DNA of 64,000 nucleotides from Verrucomicrobiota bacterium (GCA_016713365.1 JADJPG010000030.1:1-64000), one strand, 5' to 3'; shown: positions 43,506 through 55,663, numbered from the stretch's first letter. A program made the numbers and translations. Notes: generated by a model from the sequence alone, not told the origin.

Positions 43506-44074
43506 AGGTAAGCTTGCAGGCTCTCGCGTAACTTCAGCATCCCGCGCCGGATGCGAGCCTTGATGGTTCCCAAGGGTTCTTTCAGCACATTGGCAATTTC
43601 CTGGTGGGACATGCCGCCGAAAAACGCCATCGCGATGGCCTGCTGCTGGTCGGACGGCAGGTCTGCCACGGCTTTGCGCACCACGGCTTGTTCCTCCGGA
43701 CTGAGATCGGTTGCGGTGAGCGGGGCGGCGGTGGTCACCTCGACTTCCGATTGGTCCACCGCGTCGTCGAAGACACGCGAACGTCGCTGGCGAGAGCGGA
43801 GCCGGTCGATGCAGCGATTGCGAGTGATGCCGAGAATCCAGCTGAGCGGATTCCCAAGGGCGCCATCAAAGGTCTCAGCCTTGTTCCAAATCTGGAGAAA
43901 AACATCCTGCACCACTTCCTCGGCTTCGCGGCGGTCGGACAGCATGTGCAAGGCGTTGGAGAACAGGAGTCCGGCGACCCGATCGTAAAGCTCGGCGAAG
44001 GCCCCGTGATCGCGCCGGGCGACTCGGCGGAGGAGGTCCGCTTCGGGATGCTCAACTGTAGATCGGTCTGACAT
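43502..44074 (-). CDS. ECF sigma factor (SigK/RpoE-like)
   Basis: 190 residues from the ATG at 44074 (GGAG five bases upstream). Region 2 is LSDRREAEEVVQDVFLQIWN ... PLSWILGITRNRCIDRLRSR; region 4 is LPSDQQQAIAMAFFGGMSHQ followed by EIANVLKEPLGTIKARIRRG. Paired by overlap with the cupin anti-sigma factor, like sigma/ChrR pairs that answer photo-oxidative stress; the inducer here is inference. Confidence 0.92.
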   Translation of the reverse strand: MSDRSTVEHPEADLLRRVARRDHGAFAELYDRVAGLLFSNALHMLSDRREAEEVVQDVFLQIWNKAETFDGALGNPLSWILGITRNRCIDRLRSRQRRSRVFDDAVDQSEVEVTTAAPLTATDLSPEEQAVVRKAVADLPSDQQQAIAMAFFGGMSHQEIANVLKEPLGTIKARIRRGMLKLRESLQAYL

Positions 44075-44335
44075 GGTTTCTCCGGCTCCGAATCGAGGGG
44101 GCGCCGGATGGGCAAGGACCATTCTGGCGCAGCGCCGTTTTCCGCGCCAGTGACAAATAGAATGTCGATACGTTTCACCATCTATTACTACGACCGGCCG
44201 GCCGCTCTGGATGCACAACGCTAAGTCACTTCGGCGTGAAATCTGGCCGAGGAAGGCGCCGCCGCCTCGTGCCGTTCGCTTGATGGCCGCGCGGACCGAG
44301 GTGAGGAGTATTCATGGCCCGGGAAAGCTTGGGGG

Positions 44336-44364
44336 TTGAAACTCCATTTCCGATTTCCTAGCCT
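44336..44364 (+). promoter_or_regulatory. Sigma-70 promoter of the liv operon; leaderless
   Basis: TTGAAA (44336-44341), a 17-base spacer, TAGCCT (44359-44364), then seven bases to GTG at 44372, identical in geometry to the promoter at 34077-34105. There is no Shine-Dalgarno before livJ. Confidence 0.78.
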
Positions 44365-44371
44365 GCGCGTC

Positions 44372-45598
44372 GTGAATCCTTTTACTCACAATTCGCCCGC
44401 CGCCGCCCCGAAGGCGCCGTCTGTTCTTTGTCGCTCGCTGGCGACACTGATCCGTGTGCTGCCGCTCGTCGCAATCTCGTTACTGCTGGCGCTGGGCAGC
44501 GCTGGCTGCAGCAAAAAGTCAGACGACGTGATCAAGGTTGGCGAATTCGCGTCGCTCACAGGCAAGGAAGCAACCTTTGGCACGTCATCCCACGAAGGCA
44601 CCCTGCTCGCCATCGAGGAACTCAACGCCACGGGCGGCGTGCTCGGGAAGAAGATCGAGCTGATTACCGAAGACAACCTTTCCAAGGCGGGTGAATCCGG
44701 AACCGTGGTAACCAAGCTGATCGACCGCGACGGCGTCGTGGCCATCCTCGGCGAAGTCGCCTCCAGCCGTTCCCTCGAAGCCGCGCCCATCTGCCAGCGC
44801 AGCCAGATCCCGATGATCTCCCCGTCGTCCACCAATCCGAAAGTCACCGAGACAGGCGATTACATCTTCCGCGTCTGCTTCATCGATCCCTTCCAAGGCA
44901 CCGTGATGGCCAACTTCGCGAGCAAGACGCTCAAGGCGAAGAAGGTCGCCGTCTTCACCGATGTGAAGAGCGACTACAGCAAGGGCCTCGCGAAGTATTT
45001 CAAGGAAGGTTTCACAGAGGCAGGTGGCGAAATCAGCGCCGAGCTCGACTTCAACGGCGGCGACAAGGATTTCAAGGCGCAGCTCACCGCCATCAAAACA
45101 GCCGCGCCGGACGCCGTGTTCGTTCCCGGTTACTACACGGACGTGGCGCTGATTTGCATCCAGGCGAAACAACTCGGACTGAACGTCCCCTTGTTCGGCG
45201 GGGACGGCTGGGAATCGGATGACTTGATCAAGATCGGCAAGGAAGCGGTGGAAGGAAACTACTTCTCCACCCATTACCATCCCGAAGTCAGCTCGCCCAA
45301 GAGCAAGCAATTCGTGGAAGCCTACAAGAAACGTTTCAAGAACCAGGACGGCTCGCCCAAGGCCCCCGACGCGATGGCCGCCCTTGGCTATGATTCCGCG
45401 ATTATTCTCGCCGAAGCAATGAAGCGCGCCGGCACCACCGAAGGCGCCAAGGTCCGCGACGCACTGGCCGCGATGAAAGATTTCGAAGGCGCGACTGGCA
45501 AAACGAACATCAACGAGAAGCGCGACGCGACCAAGCCCGCCGTCATTCTCCAAGTCAAAGGCGGCGTGTTCAAATACGTGGAAACCATCAGCCCGTGA
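44372..45598 (+). CDS. livJ: LivJ-type branched-chain amino acid binding lipoprotein
   Basis: 408 residues from the GTG at 44372. Lipobox LGSAGC, then a type I periplasmic-binding fold of the LivJ/LivK family: VGEFASLTGKEATFGTSSHE, GGVLGKKIELI, ISPSSTNPKV, LTAIKTAAPDAVFVPGYYTD, LFGGDGWESDDL. It captures leucine, isoleucine, valine or related ligands for LivHMGF, encoded directly downstream. Confidence 0.93.
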   Translation: MNPFTHNSPAAAPKAPSVLCRSLATLIRVLPLVAISLLLALGSAGCSKKSDDVIKVGEFASLTGKEATFGTSSHEGTLLAIEELNATGGVLGKKIELITEDNLSKAGESGTVVTKLIDRDGVVAILGEVASSRSLEAAPICQRSQIPMISPSSTNPKVTETGDYIFRVCFIDPFQGTVMANFASKTLKAKKVAVFTDVKSDYSKGLAKYFKEGFTEAGGEISAELDFNGGDKDFKAQLTAIKTAAPDAVFVPGYYTDVALICIQAKQLGLNVPLFGGDGWESDDLIKIGKEAVEGNYFSTHYHPEVSSPKSKQFVEAYKKRFKNQDGSPKAPDAMAALGYDSAIILAEAMKRAGTTEGAKVRDALAAMKDFEGATGKTNINEKRDATKPAVILQVKGGVFKYVETISP

Positions 45599-45687
45599 TT
45601 GATCGCTCGATGGTCCGCCTCGATGCCTGATAACCCGAGCGCCGGCCCGCCGCTCTCTCAACCATCAACTCTCCGACCCTCAACTAA

Positions 45688-46596
45688 TTGGACTGGCTCC
45701 AACAACTCATCAACGGCCTCGCGCAAGGCTCCATCTACGCCCTGATTGCGCTCGGCTACACGATGGTCTACGGCGTCCTCCGCTTCATCAATTTCGCCCA
45801 CAGCGACGTGCTGATGCTGGGCGCCTTTGCCGCCTTCTTCCTCGCGCCCGTCGTCGGCACCATCCTTCCTCCGCAATCCTATCTCGGCGCCTTCATTATC
45901 GTCATCGTCTCCGCGGCGATTTGCGCTGCCATCGGAATCCTGATTGAACGTCTCGCCTACCGCCCGCTGCGGAACCGCCCCAAGCTGACGGTGCTCATCA
46001 CCGCCATCGGCGTCTCCCTCTTAATCGAGTTCACCTGTCAGCACAACGCCGTCTTCGGCGCGCGAACGCGTCCGTTTCCACGGTTGATTCCGGAACACAA
46101 CTTCCATCTCGGCAACATCGTCATCGCGAATCACGACGTCCTCGTCCCCATCGTCACCGCCGCGCTGCTCGCCCTGCTCTGGCTCGTCGTCCAGCGCACG
46201 AAGATCGGCATGGCCATGCGGGCCGTGGCGTTCAACCCGCAAGCCGCAGCGCTGATGGGCGTGAACATCAACCGCGTCATCTCGTTCACGTTCGGCCTCG
46301 GCTCCGCGCTTGCCGCGATCGCCGGGATTCTCTACGCGATGCGCGCGCCCGGCATTGAACCCTTGATGGGCATCCAACCCGGCCTGCGCGCCTTCATCGC
46401 CGCCGTGCTCGGTGGAATCGGCAATCTCCCCGGAGCCGCGCTGGGCGGGCTGCTTCTAGGTCTGCTCGAAACGTTCGCGGGTGGTATTCCCGGCATTTCG
46501 AATTACCGCGACGGCATCGCGTTTGCGATTTTGATCTTCATCCTGCTCTTCCGCCCGGCCGGTCTGCTGGGCGAAGTGAAAACCGAGAAAGTCTGA
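45688..46596 (+). CDS. livH: LivH-type branched-chain amino acid ABC permease
   Basis: 302 residues, about eight helices. Starts with TTG at 45688 (MDWLQQLINGLAQGSIYALI), the conserved LivH N-terminus, so the rare start is credible. Family motif near the C-terminus: GALGGIG-like AAVLGGIGNLPGAALGGLLL. Its stop and the livM start share one base (TGATG). Confidence 0.93.
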   Translation: MDWLQQLINGLAQGSIYALIALGYTMVYGVLRFINFAHSDVLMLGAFAAFFLAPVVGTILPPQSYLGAFIIVIVSAAICAAIGILIERLAYRPLRNRPKLTVLITAIGVSLLIEFTCQHNAVFGARTRPFPRLIPEHNFHLGNIVIANHDVLVPIVTAALLALLWLVVQRTKIGMAMRAVAFNPQAAALMGVNINRVISFTFGLGSALAAIAGILYAMRAPGIEPLMGIQPGLRAFIAAVLGGIGNLPGAALGGLLLGLLETFAGGIPGISNYRDGIAFAILIFILLFRPAGLLGEVKTEKV

Positions 46597-47534
46597 TGCA
46601 ACTGGGCGCAAAACGATGGTTGATTGCCGCGGTGCTGGTCGCCTTCGGCGTCTCGGCGCTGTCCGGTTACTTCAATCGCTACTACCTCGGCATCGCCATC
46701 GATGTCGGCATCAGCATCATTCTCGCGGTCAGCCTCAACCTCATCAACGGTCACACCGGTCAGTTCAGTCTCGGCCACGCCGGCTTCATGGCTGTCGGAG
46801 GATTCACCGCCGCAAAGCTCACGCTGGAGCTGACACCGTCGGTTCCAGCGGCGGCCCAGCCCGCACTCTTCGTCGGCGCCATGCTGGCCGGCGGATTGGT
46901 CGCCGCGCTCGCGGGTCTGGCGGTTGGTCTGCCCTCCCTGCGGCTCAAGGGCGATTACCTCGCGATCGTGACGCTGGGCTTCGGCGAAATCATCCGCGTC
47001 ATTTTCCAGACGTCGCCCGCCTTCGGCGCCGCCACCGGGCTGACAGGTATTCCGAAATTCACGACGCTCTTTTGGACGTGGAGCGCGGCTGCCTTGACCG
47101 TTTACGTCGTGGCGAGCCTGGTGAATTCCACCTACGGCCGTGGCTTCCTTTGCGTTCACGATGATGAAGTGGCCGCCGCAGCGATGGGAATCAATCCGAC
47201 CCGCTACAAAGTCACTGCGTTCGTCACCGGCGCGTTCTTCGCCGGCATGGCCGGAGCGCTCTACGCGCACCACAAGCAGGTGCTCAAGCCGGACGGATTC
47301 GACTTCATGAAGTCGATCGATGTGGTGGTGATGGTCATCCTCGGCGGCATGGGGAATACGGTGGGCGTGATCCTCGCGGCCATTTTGCTCACCGTCCTGC
47401 CCGAACTCCTCCGCGGATTCGCCGACTACCGGATGATTGTCTACTCGCTGCTCATCATCGGATTGATGCTGCTGCGGCCGCAGGGGCTCTTCAACCTGCG
47501 CCGTCGCGAGAGCCGCAGCGCCGCCGCCAACTGA
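46596..47534 (+). CDS. livM: LivM-type branched-chain amino acid ABC permease
   Basis: 312 residues. Typical LivM blocks: LNLINGHTGQFSLGHAGFMA, LPSLRLKGDYLAIVTLGFGE, and VVVMVILGGMGNTVGVILAA near the end. It forms the inner-membrane channel with LivH. livG follows after four bases. Confidence 0.93.
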   Translation: MQLGAKRWLIAAVLVAFGVSALSGYFNRYYLGIAIDVGISIILAVSLNLINGHTGQFSLGHAGFMAVGGFTAAKLTLELTPSVPAAAQPALFVGAMLAGGLVAALAGLAVGLPSLRLKGDYLAIVTLGFGEIIRVIFQTSPAFGAATGLTGIPKFTTLFWTWSAAALTVYVVASLVNSTYGRGFLCVHDDEVAAAAMGINPTRYKVTAFVTGAFFAGMAGALYAHHKQVLKPDGFDFMKSIDVVVMVILGGMGNTVGVILAAILLTVLPELLRGFADYRMIVYSLLIIGLMLLRPQGLFNLRRRESRSAAAN

Positions 47535-47538
47535 ACTC

Positions 47539-48357
47539 ATGAGCGCTTCTGCAGAACCGAAACCGGACAGCCTGCTGAAGATGCAGCGCTGCACGATTCG
47601 TTTCGGCGGACTGACCGCAGTCTCGGAGCTCGACCTCCGCATCGGAGGAGACGAACTGATCGGGTTGATCGGCCCGAATGGCGCCGGCAAGACCACGGCG
47701 TTCAATATGATCACCGGCGTTTATCAGCCGACCGAGGGCGAAATTCATTTCGCTGGCACGCCGCTCAGCGGTCAGGCGCCGCAGGAGATCACCGGGCTTG
47801 GGATCGCGCGAACTTTCCAGAACATCCGGTTGTTTCCCTCCTTGAGCGTCTTCGACAATGTCCGCGTCGCGTTTCAACTGCGGCAGACGACCGGCATGTT
47901 TCAATCATTGCTGCGCGGCGCGGCGTTTCATCGAAACGAGAAGCTGATCGAGTCGGAGGTATTGGAGATTCTAGATATTTTTAAGCTGAGCCGGTTTCGC
48001 CACACGATGGCGAAGAACCTGCCTTATGGCGATCAGCGCCGCCTGGAAATCGTCCGCGCGCTGGCCACCAAGCCGAAGTTGTTGCTGCTGGACGAACCCG
48101 CCGCTGGCATGAACCCGACCGAGAAAGTGGAACTGACCCGGCTGATCGGTTTCATCAAAGAGAAATTCCGAATCTCGGTGCTGCTGGTCGAACACGATAT
48201 GCAGGTGGTGATGGGCATCTGCCAGCGAATCGTGGTACTCGACCACGGCGTGAAGATTGCCGAAGGCAGCCCCACCGAAGTGCGCAACGACGCGAAGGTC
48301 GTGGAGGCTTACCTCGGTGATTCGCATTTGAAAAAGCCCGCAGCTGCCGTGGACTAG
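47539..48357 (+). CDS. livG: LivG-type branched-chain amino acid ABC ATPase
   Basis: 272 residues. Walker A GPNGAGKTT, family stretch FNMITGVYQPTEGEI, GIARTFQNIRLF, a divergent signature (LPYGDQRRLEIVRALA, normal for LivG), Walker B LLLLDEPAAGMNP and switch VEHD. The intact motifs contrast with the degenerate ATPase in the mla-like operon. Confidence 0.95.
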   Translation: MSASAEPKPDSLLKMQRCTIRFGGLTAVSELDLRIGGDELIGLIGPNGAGKTTAFNMITGVYQPTEGEIHFAGTPLSGQAPQEITGLGIARTFQNIRLFPSLSVFDNVRVAFQLRQTTGMFQSLLRGAAFHRNEKLIESEVLEILDIFKLSRFRHTMAKNLPYGDQRRLEIVRALATKPKLLLLDEPAAGMNPTEKVELTRLIGFIKEKFRISVLLVEHDMQVVMGICQRIVVLDHGVKIAEGSPTEVRNDAKVVEAYLGDSHLKKPAAAVD

Positions 48358-48403
48358 GTCCGTTGCGAGAGAACGATTCCGAACTTCAATCAAGATTCGA
48401 TCC

Positions 48404-49114
48404 GTGCTGGAAATCAAAAATCTAGTTGTGAACTACGGGGTTATTACGGCTCTGCAGGAGATTTCCCTGTCGGTGCCGGCCGGCGCCATCGTCACGCTCA
48501 TCGGAGCCAACGGCGCTGGAAAAACCACGACTCTGCGAGCCGTCTCAGGCCTGCTCAAGGCGCGCACAGGCGAGGTCATCTACGAGGGACGCAAAATCAC
48601 GAACCTCCCGCCGCACGAATTGGTGAAGCTCGGCATTGCGCACGTTCCGGAAGGCCGGATGGTGTTTGCGAACCTGACCGTTCTGGAGAATCTGCGCATG
48701 GGCGCGTATCTCATGAAAGATCGGGCGGCGGTCAATCGGGAGCTGAGCTATGTCTTCGATGTCTTTCCGCGCCTCAAGGAACGCGAGAAACAGATCGCCG
48801 GCACGTTGTCCGGGGGCGAACAGCAAATGCTCGCCATAGGCCGGGCCCTGATGAGCAAGCCCAAGTTCCTGATGCTCGATGAGCCGTCCCTCGGCATTGC
48901 GCCGCTTCTGGTGCAGAAGATTTTTGAGAAGATCGTGGAGATCAATCGCGACCACAAAATCACAGTGTTGCTGGTCGAGCAGAACGCGAATCTGGCCCTG
49001 GATGTCTCGAGCTACGGATACGTGCTGGAGACTGGCCGGATCATTCTGGCGGATACGTCCGCTTCATTAAGGGCGAATCCGCAGGTGAAAAGCGCTTACT
49101 TGGGCGGAAGCTGA
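48404..49114 (+). CDS. livF: LivF-type branched-chain amino acid ABC ATPase
   Basis: 236 residues, GTG start. Walker A GANGAGKTT, IAHVPEGRMVFANLTVLENL, signature LSGGEQQMLAIGRALM, Walker B FLMLDEPSLGIAP, switch VEQN as usual for LivF. It ends the livJHMGF operon. A weak six-base inverted repeat (TTGGCT/AGCCAA, 49141-49157) lies between it and the convergent pseudopilin gene. Confidence 0.95.
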   Translation: MLEIKNLVVNYGVITALQEISLSVPAGAIVTLIGANGAGKTTTLRAVSGLLKARTGEVIYEGRKITNLPPHELVKLGIAHVPEGRMVFANLTVLENLRMGAYLMKDRAAVNRELSYVFDVFPRLKEREKQIAGTLSGGEQQMLAIGRALMSKPKFLMLDEPSLGIAPLLVQKIFEKIVEINRDHKITVLLVEQNANLALDVSSYGYVLETGRIILADTSASLRANPQVKSAYLGGS

Positions 49115-49159
49115 GCGGGGTGACGGACGAGAAGAAAGACTTGGCTGGCAGAGCCAACC

Positions 49160-49978
49160 TTACTTCCCAGCGTTGAAGTACAAATCGATTCCGATGTTGG
49201 ACCGCATCTGATCGTATTCCCGACGGGAGACGTATTCAATGTGGCCATCCATGAACGAAATGTTCGAGCGCTCCCCGTGGAAGACCACCGTGCGCTGCCG
49301 AATCCTCGGAGCAAACCGGGGGTCGAAAGCCGGCGAAATCATCCCTTCCGGCTCCTCATTCACGAGGAGAATTTTGCGGGACGGGTCAGTTACGACTGTC
49401 GTCATGAGACCACGAGGCGGCACTTTGCCGTTACTGAAGTCACGACCGGGCTCCATCCAGGCATTCGCGCTGTAATTCACGCGAAGAGCTTCCCCCAACT
49501 TTCCTGTGCTCGGACACCGGTAAACCGAAGTCGATTCCTTGAAATTGGGATCGTAACCCTTCTTCGGCTGGCTGGTGACGTAGGGGTATATCGAACCGCA
49601 CTCGGCATTGTGACCAAAACCAGGAACATTTGCCGAGGAAACGGCGATAGGAGTGCTGGACATCTCCTGCGGAGTCGCCAACCAGTCGGGGGTGTAAGCG
49701 TCGGGACTGTTAATCGCGCGGCCAACCGCACCGGGCCAAGGGAAGGTTTCTTCGTTATCCTCGGCGTACATCAGAAACGCGAGGCTCAATTGCTTCATGT
49801 TGCTGCGGCAGGCAGTGGAACGAGCGTGTTCCTTGGTCCGTGACAGAGCCGGGAGCAGCAGGGCCGCCATGATTGCAATCACCACAATGACAACGAGCAA
49901 CTCGATCAAGGAGAAGCCGGATACACCTCTTCTGCGGCTTTCGAGGAAGGCACGACCGGTTGTCGATGAGAGGACCAT
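49160..49978 (-). CDS. DUF1559-type pseudopilin (prepilin-like protein)
   Basis: 272 residues. Prepilin cleavage site SG-FSLIELLVVIVVIAIMA at about residues 20-38, then HARSTACRSNMKQLSLAFLM, the usual start of Verrucomicrobia/Planctomycetes H-X9-DG proteins. The signature appears as VFHGERSNISFMDGHIEYV (His, nine-ish residues, DG). It is exported by a type II/IV pilus-like machine; the GspF homologue at 55893 could belong to it. These genes occur in many copies per genome. Confidence 0.9.
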   Translation of the reverse strand: MVLSSTTGRAFLESRRRGVSGFSLIELLVVIVVIAIMAALLLPALSRTKEHARSTACRSNMKQLSLAFLMYAEDNEETFPWPGAVGRAINSPDAYTPDWLATPQEMSSTPIAVSSANVPGFGHNAECGSIYPYVTSQPKKGYDPNFKESTSVYRCPSTGKLGEALRVNYSANAWMEPGRDFSNGKVPPRGLMTTVVTDPSRKILLVNEEPEGMISPAFDPRFAPRIRQRTVVFHGERSNISFMDGHIEYVSRREYDQMRSNIGIDLYFNAGK

Positions 49979-50174
49979 GTAACTTGTTGGTCGCTGAGTT
50001 GTCTGGTGTTACTACACTCCTTTTAGGCAGCTCCCCGGAATATGCAAGCCCGCATTTCCAAAAGTTTTTCACAACTCATTCCCACCCCGCCGTTTCCCAA
50101 GTGCTGCTCCAGCGGAATTGTCGGCTTGACTACCGATGGGCGGCGATGAAAAGCCGCCGGCCAGAACCCAGCGG

Positions 50175-51656
50175 CTAGCTCTTCAATTTCCGTTCGAGCA
50201 TCTCGCCGACCAGCCCAGGGTTTGCCTTCCCTTTGCTGACCTTCATCACCTGACCCTTTAGAAAATTGAGCGCCGCCACCTTGCCCGCTTTGAAGTCAGC
50301 CGCCGGCCCTGGATTCGCCGCAATGACTTCATCGCAGAATTTCTCCAAGGCTCCCGTGTCACTGACTTGCGCCAGACCCTTTTCTTGAACAATGGCGGCG
50401 GGGGCCTTACCTGTATCAAACATCTCCGCAAACACCTGCTGCGCCGCGGAACTGCTGATGGTCTTTCCCTCCACCAAACCCACGAGCTCGACCAATGCCG
50501 AAGGCTGGAATTTCAGACCGGCCAGCGTCGTCAGCTTCATATCCGCCGCCTCAAGCCCGAGCGCACCCTGCTCCTCCGCTTCCTTCTGGTTCGCCTCCGT
50601 CAGCTTCGCGCGCAGGTTGTTGATCACCCAGTTCGCGACCGCCTTCGGGTTCTTCGACTGCTTCGCCACGGTCTCAAAATAATTCCCCAAAGCCACGTCG
50701 TTCTTGAACGTTTCCCCATCCCCCGCAGGAAGCTGGTAGTCGCGCATGAACCGCTGTTTGCGGGCCAAAGGCAGCTCCACCACCTGCGCCTGCACCGCCG
50801 CCAGCCAGGCGTCATCTGGAGCAAACGGCATCAAGTCCGGCTCCGGAAAGTAGCGATAGTCGTGCGCGTCTTCCTTCGTCCGCATTTCTTCGGTGATACC
50901 CGCCACGTCATCCCATCGGCGCGTGGACTGCACGAGCTTGCCACCCTTCTGGAGAACTTCGATCTGGCGGGGAATCTCATACTCCAACGCCTTCCGGGCG
51001 CCGGAGAAAGTGTTCATGTTCTTGATCTCAATCTTCGCGCCGAGCTCCTTGGTGCCCTGGGGACGCACGCTCACGTTCACATCACAACGCACCATTCCCT
51101 TCTCCATGTCGCAATCGGAAATGCCGCCGTAGACCAGAATATCTTTCAACGCGTTCAGATACTCATACGCCATGTCCGCGCTGGTGATATCCGGCTCGGA
51201 AACAATCTCCAGCAACGGCACGCCCGCGCGGTTGAAATCGACCCCGCTGTGCCGGTCAAAATGAATGTTCTTTCCGACGTCCTCCTCCAAATGCGCGCGC
51301 GTGATGCGCACCCGCGCCGTCCCGCCCTGAAATTCGAAGTCAACAAACCCGTTCATCGTGGACGGTTTGTCGAACTGCGTGACCTGATAATTCTTCGGCG
51401 CGTCGGGATAAAAGTAGTTCTTGCGATCGAACTTCGCGTAGCGCGCCACCGAGCAGTTCAGCAGGTAGCCCGTCAACGCCGTCAGCCGGAGCGCCTCCTC
51501 GTTGGCCACCGGCAATACTCCGGGCATGCCCAGGCACACAGGACAGACGTTGGTGTTCGGCGGCGATCCAAAGGCATTCGCGCAACCACACCACATCTTT
51601 GACTTGGTCTTCAGCTGCACATGCGTCTCCAGACCAATGACTGCTTCGTATTCCAT
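50175..51656 (-). CDS. gatB: Aspartyl/glutamyl-tRNA amidotransferase subunit B
   Basis: 493 residues from the ATG at 51656 (MEYEAVIGLETHVQLKTKSK), the conserved N-terminus. CGCANAFGSPPNTNVCPVCL gives the zinc cysteines; KNYFYPDAPKNYQ, HLEEDVGK, and DFNRAGVPLLEIVSEPD are GatB signatures, with the YqeY-like tail domain ending MLERKLKS. It transamidates Glu-tRNA(Gln) or Asp-tRNA(Asn) with GatA and GatC, which are not in the window. Confidence 0.96.
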   Translation of the reverse strand: MEYEAVIGLETHVQLKTKSKMWCGCANAFGSPPNTNVCPVCLGMPGVLPVANEEALRLTALTGYLLNCSVARYAKFDRKNYFYPDAPKNYQVTQFDKPSTMNGFVDFEFQGGTARVRITRAHLEEDVGKNIHFDRHSGVDFNRAGVPLLEIVSEPDITSADMAYEYLNALKDILVYGGISDCDMEKGMVRCDVNVSVRPQGTKELGAKIEIKNMNTFSGARKALEYEIPRQIEVLQKGGKLVQSTRRWDDVAGITEEMRTKEDAHDYRYFPEPDLMPFAPDDAWLAAVQAQVVELPLARKQRFMRDYQLPAGDGETFKNDVALGNYFETVAKQSKNPKAVANWVINNLRAKLTEANQKEAEEQGALGLEAADMKLTTLAGLKFQPSALVELVGLVEGKTISSSAAQQVFAEMFDTGKAPAAIVQEKGLAQVSDTGALEKFCDEVIAANPGPAADFKAGKVAALNFLKGQVMKVSKGKANPGLVGEMLERKLKS

Positions 51657-51848
51657 AACGGGCCGTGATTGAACCACGACTGACGGCGGATGAAAACAGA
51701 GAACCGCCGTGTAAGTTTCCCGACCCACGTCGGCGGTCTTGTTCGGTTAGCCAACTTTTGCCAGGCGCCGACTTTATTTATGAAATTCTGTTGTCGGGCC
51801 CCCGCCCGTAAACTTTAGCCGCGGGGACCCAGGTCGCCATGCGGGGAA

Positions 51849-51932
51849 GCCGCGGGAATCAATCTGCTCGAACGCACCACTCGAAGCGTGCGGGTCACGA
51901 CAGCCGGTGAATTCCTCTATCGTGAATCCGAT
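51849..51932 (+). pseudogene. Fragment of a LysR-family regulator
   Basis: One frame reads GINLLERTTRSVRVTTAGEF followed by LYRESD, matching the end of the LysR helix-turn-helix (LLeRTTRsvrlTeAGe.f). Nothing before or after continues the gene, so only about 25 codons remain. Confidence 0.55.
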
Positions 51933-52380
51933 TGCTGGGTGGACCAATCCCTAGCACTGAAAATCATGCTCCCAGTTCTGGGGTTGGGGCGGGGTTCTTG
52001 CTCCGCGCAGCAGTGCGTATCCGTCTCGTTCGTCAGCCCCGAGATTCTGAGCGCAGAAAACTGGCCTGGGTTCTGTGTCCCCAAAGCATTTCTCAGGTCT
52101 CGCACCGTTCAACTCCTTCACCAAATGCGCCAACTGCGAAGCGGTTTCTCTACTTCCCAATCCAGACTCCCGTTGGCTTAGGCTCAGTTGGCTGCTGTTG
52201 GAAGATGGCACCAACACTGGCAAGGATTGAGCGTGGTGCTGTTAGGTGCACGCGACACTGTCTTTGGGTCGCTCTGTGCCGGAAATTGTCGGGTGTGCGG
52301 CGCAAACAGTCGTCGGATCTCTTTTAGTTCATCCGTCGGACTTCGTCTGCCTCGCTCTTTGCCGACCGTCACCTTCACAC
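51933..52380. other. Gap without recognised features
   Basis: About 450 bases with no frame resembling a known protein and no strong hairpin. It follows the LysR fragment and may be further decayed sequence. Confidence 0.4.
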
Positions 52381-52410
52381 TTGGCGGACTCTGCGGAGCC
52401 GCCTTAGCAT
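52381..52410 (+). promoter_or_regulatory. Candidate sigma-70 promoter of the FmdB-like gene
   Basis: TTGGCG (52381-52386), an 18-base spacer and TAGCAT (52405-52410) lie 26 bases before the ATG at 52437. Confidence 0.45.
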
Positions 52411-52436
52411 GGCGCAGCGAAATTGATTTCCGACTT

Positions 52437-52928
52437 ATGCCAATCTACGAATTCTCCTGTCCGAAGTGCCGGGTGATATTCAGCTTCCTCTCGAAGCGCG
52501 TGAACCCGGATCGCCTCCCGGTTTGCCCCAAGTGCGGCAACAAAAAGATGGCCAAACAAATGAGCGCCTTTGCGATGCCGAAGGGTTTGAGCGAAAGCGC
52601 TGCGGCACCTGATGGTCCCGATCCCATGGCCGACATGGATAATCCCAAAGTCATGCGCGCGATGGCCGAGCTCGAGCGCGACATGGGACATCTCGACGAG
52701 AACAATCCCAAGCACATGGCGCATCTCATGCGCAAGATGAAGGACGCCCTGCCGCCCGGCACCATGCCCAAGGAGCTCGATGTCGCTATCAAACGCCTCG
52801 AGGCCGGGGAAGATCCGGAAAAGATCGAGGCCGACATGGGTGATGTGTTTGGCGATTTGGAAGGCGGTCCCGGCGGTGCCGTCGGCGCTGGTGGTTACAC
52901 CCGGGATTCGGGACTCTACGACTACTAA
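52437..52928 (+). CDS. FmdB-family zinc-ribbon protein
   Basis: 163 residues. MPIYEFSCPKCRVIFSF and VCPKCGNKKMAKQMS give a four-Cys zinc ribbon (Cys8, Cys11, Cys30, Cys33). The rest is acidic and helical with a conserved-looking HLDENNPKHMAHLMRKMKDA stretch and a Gly-rich end. Regulatory-domain annotation of the family is loose; function unknown. A stop-free frame extends upstream to 52188 but similarity begins here. Confidence 0.88.
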   Translation: MPIYEFSCPKCRVIFSFLSKRVNPDRLPVCPKCGNKKMAKQMSAFAMPKGLSESAAAPDGPDPMADMDNPKVMRAMAELERDMGHLDENNPKHMAHLMRKMKDALPPGTMPKELDVAIKRLEAGEDPEKIEADMGDVFGDLEGGPGGAVGAGGYTRDSGLYDY

Positions 52929-53047
52929 GAGTTTTCACCACCGCTCTACACCCGCGCACTGAATCGACACAGCCGGTCGCCGACCGGTGCGGTTCCGGCA
53001 AACAGTCTTTGTGCGCAACCACGTTCATTGCTATCCTCCGCCACTGC

Positions 53048-55663
<2,616 letters not shown>

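Noticed and set aside
44336..44371. TTG at 44336 as start of livJ
   Set aside because: Same situation: TTGAAA is the -35 box and the GTG at 44372 gives a normal lipoprotein signal peptide.
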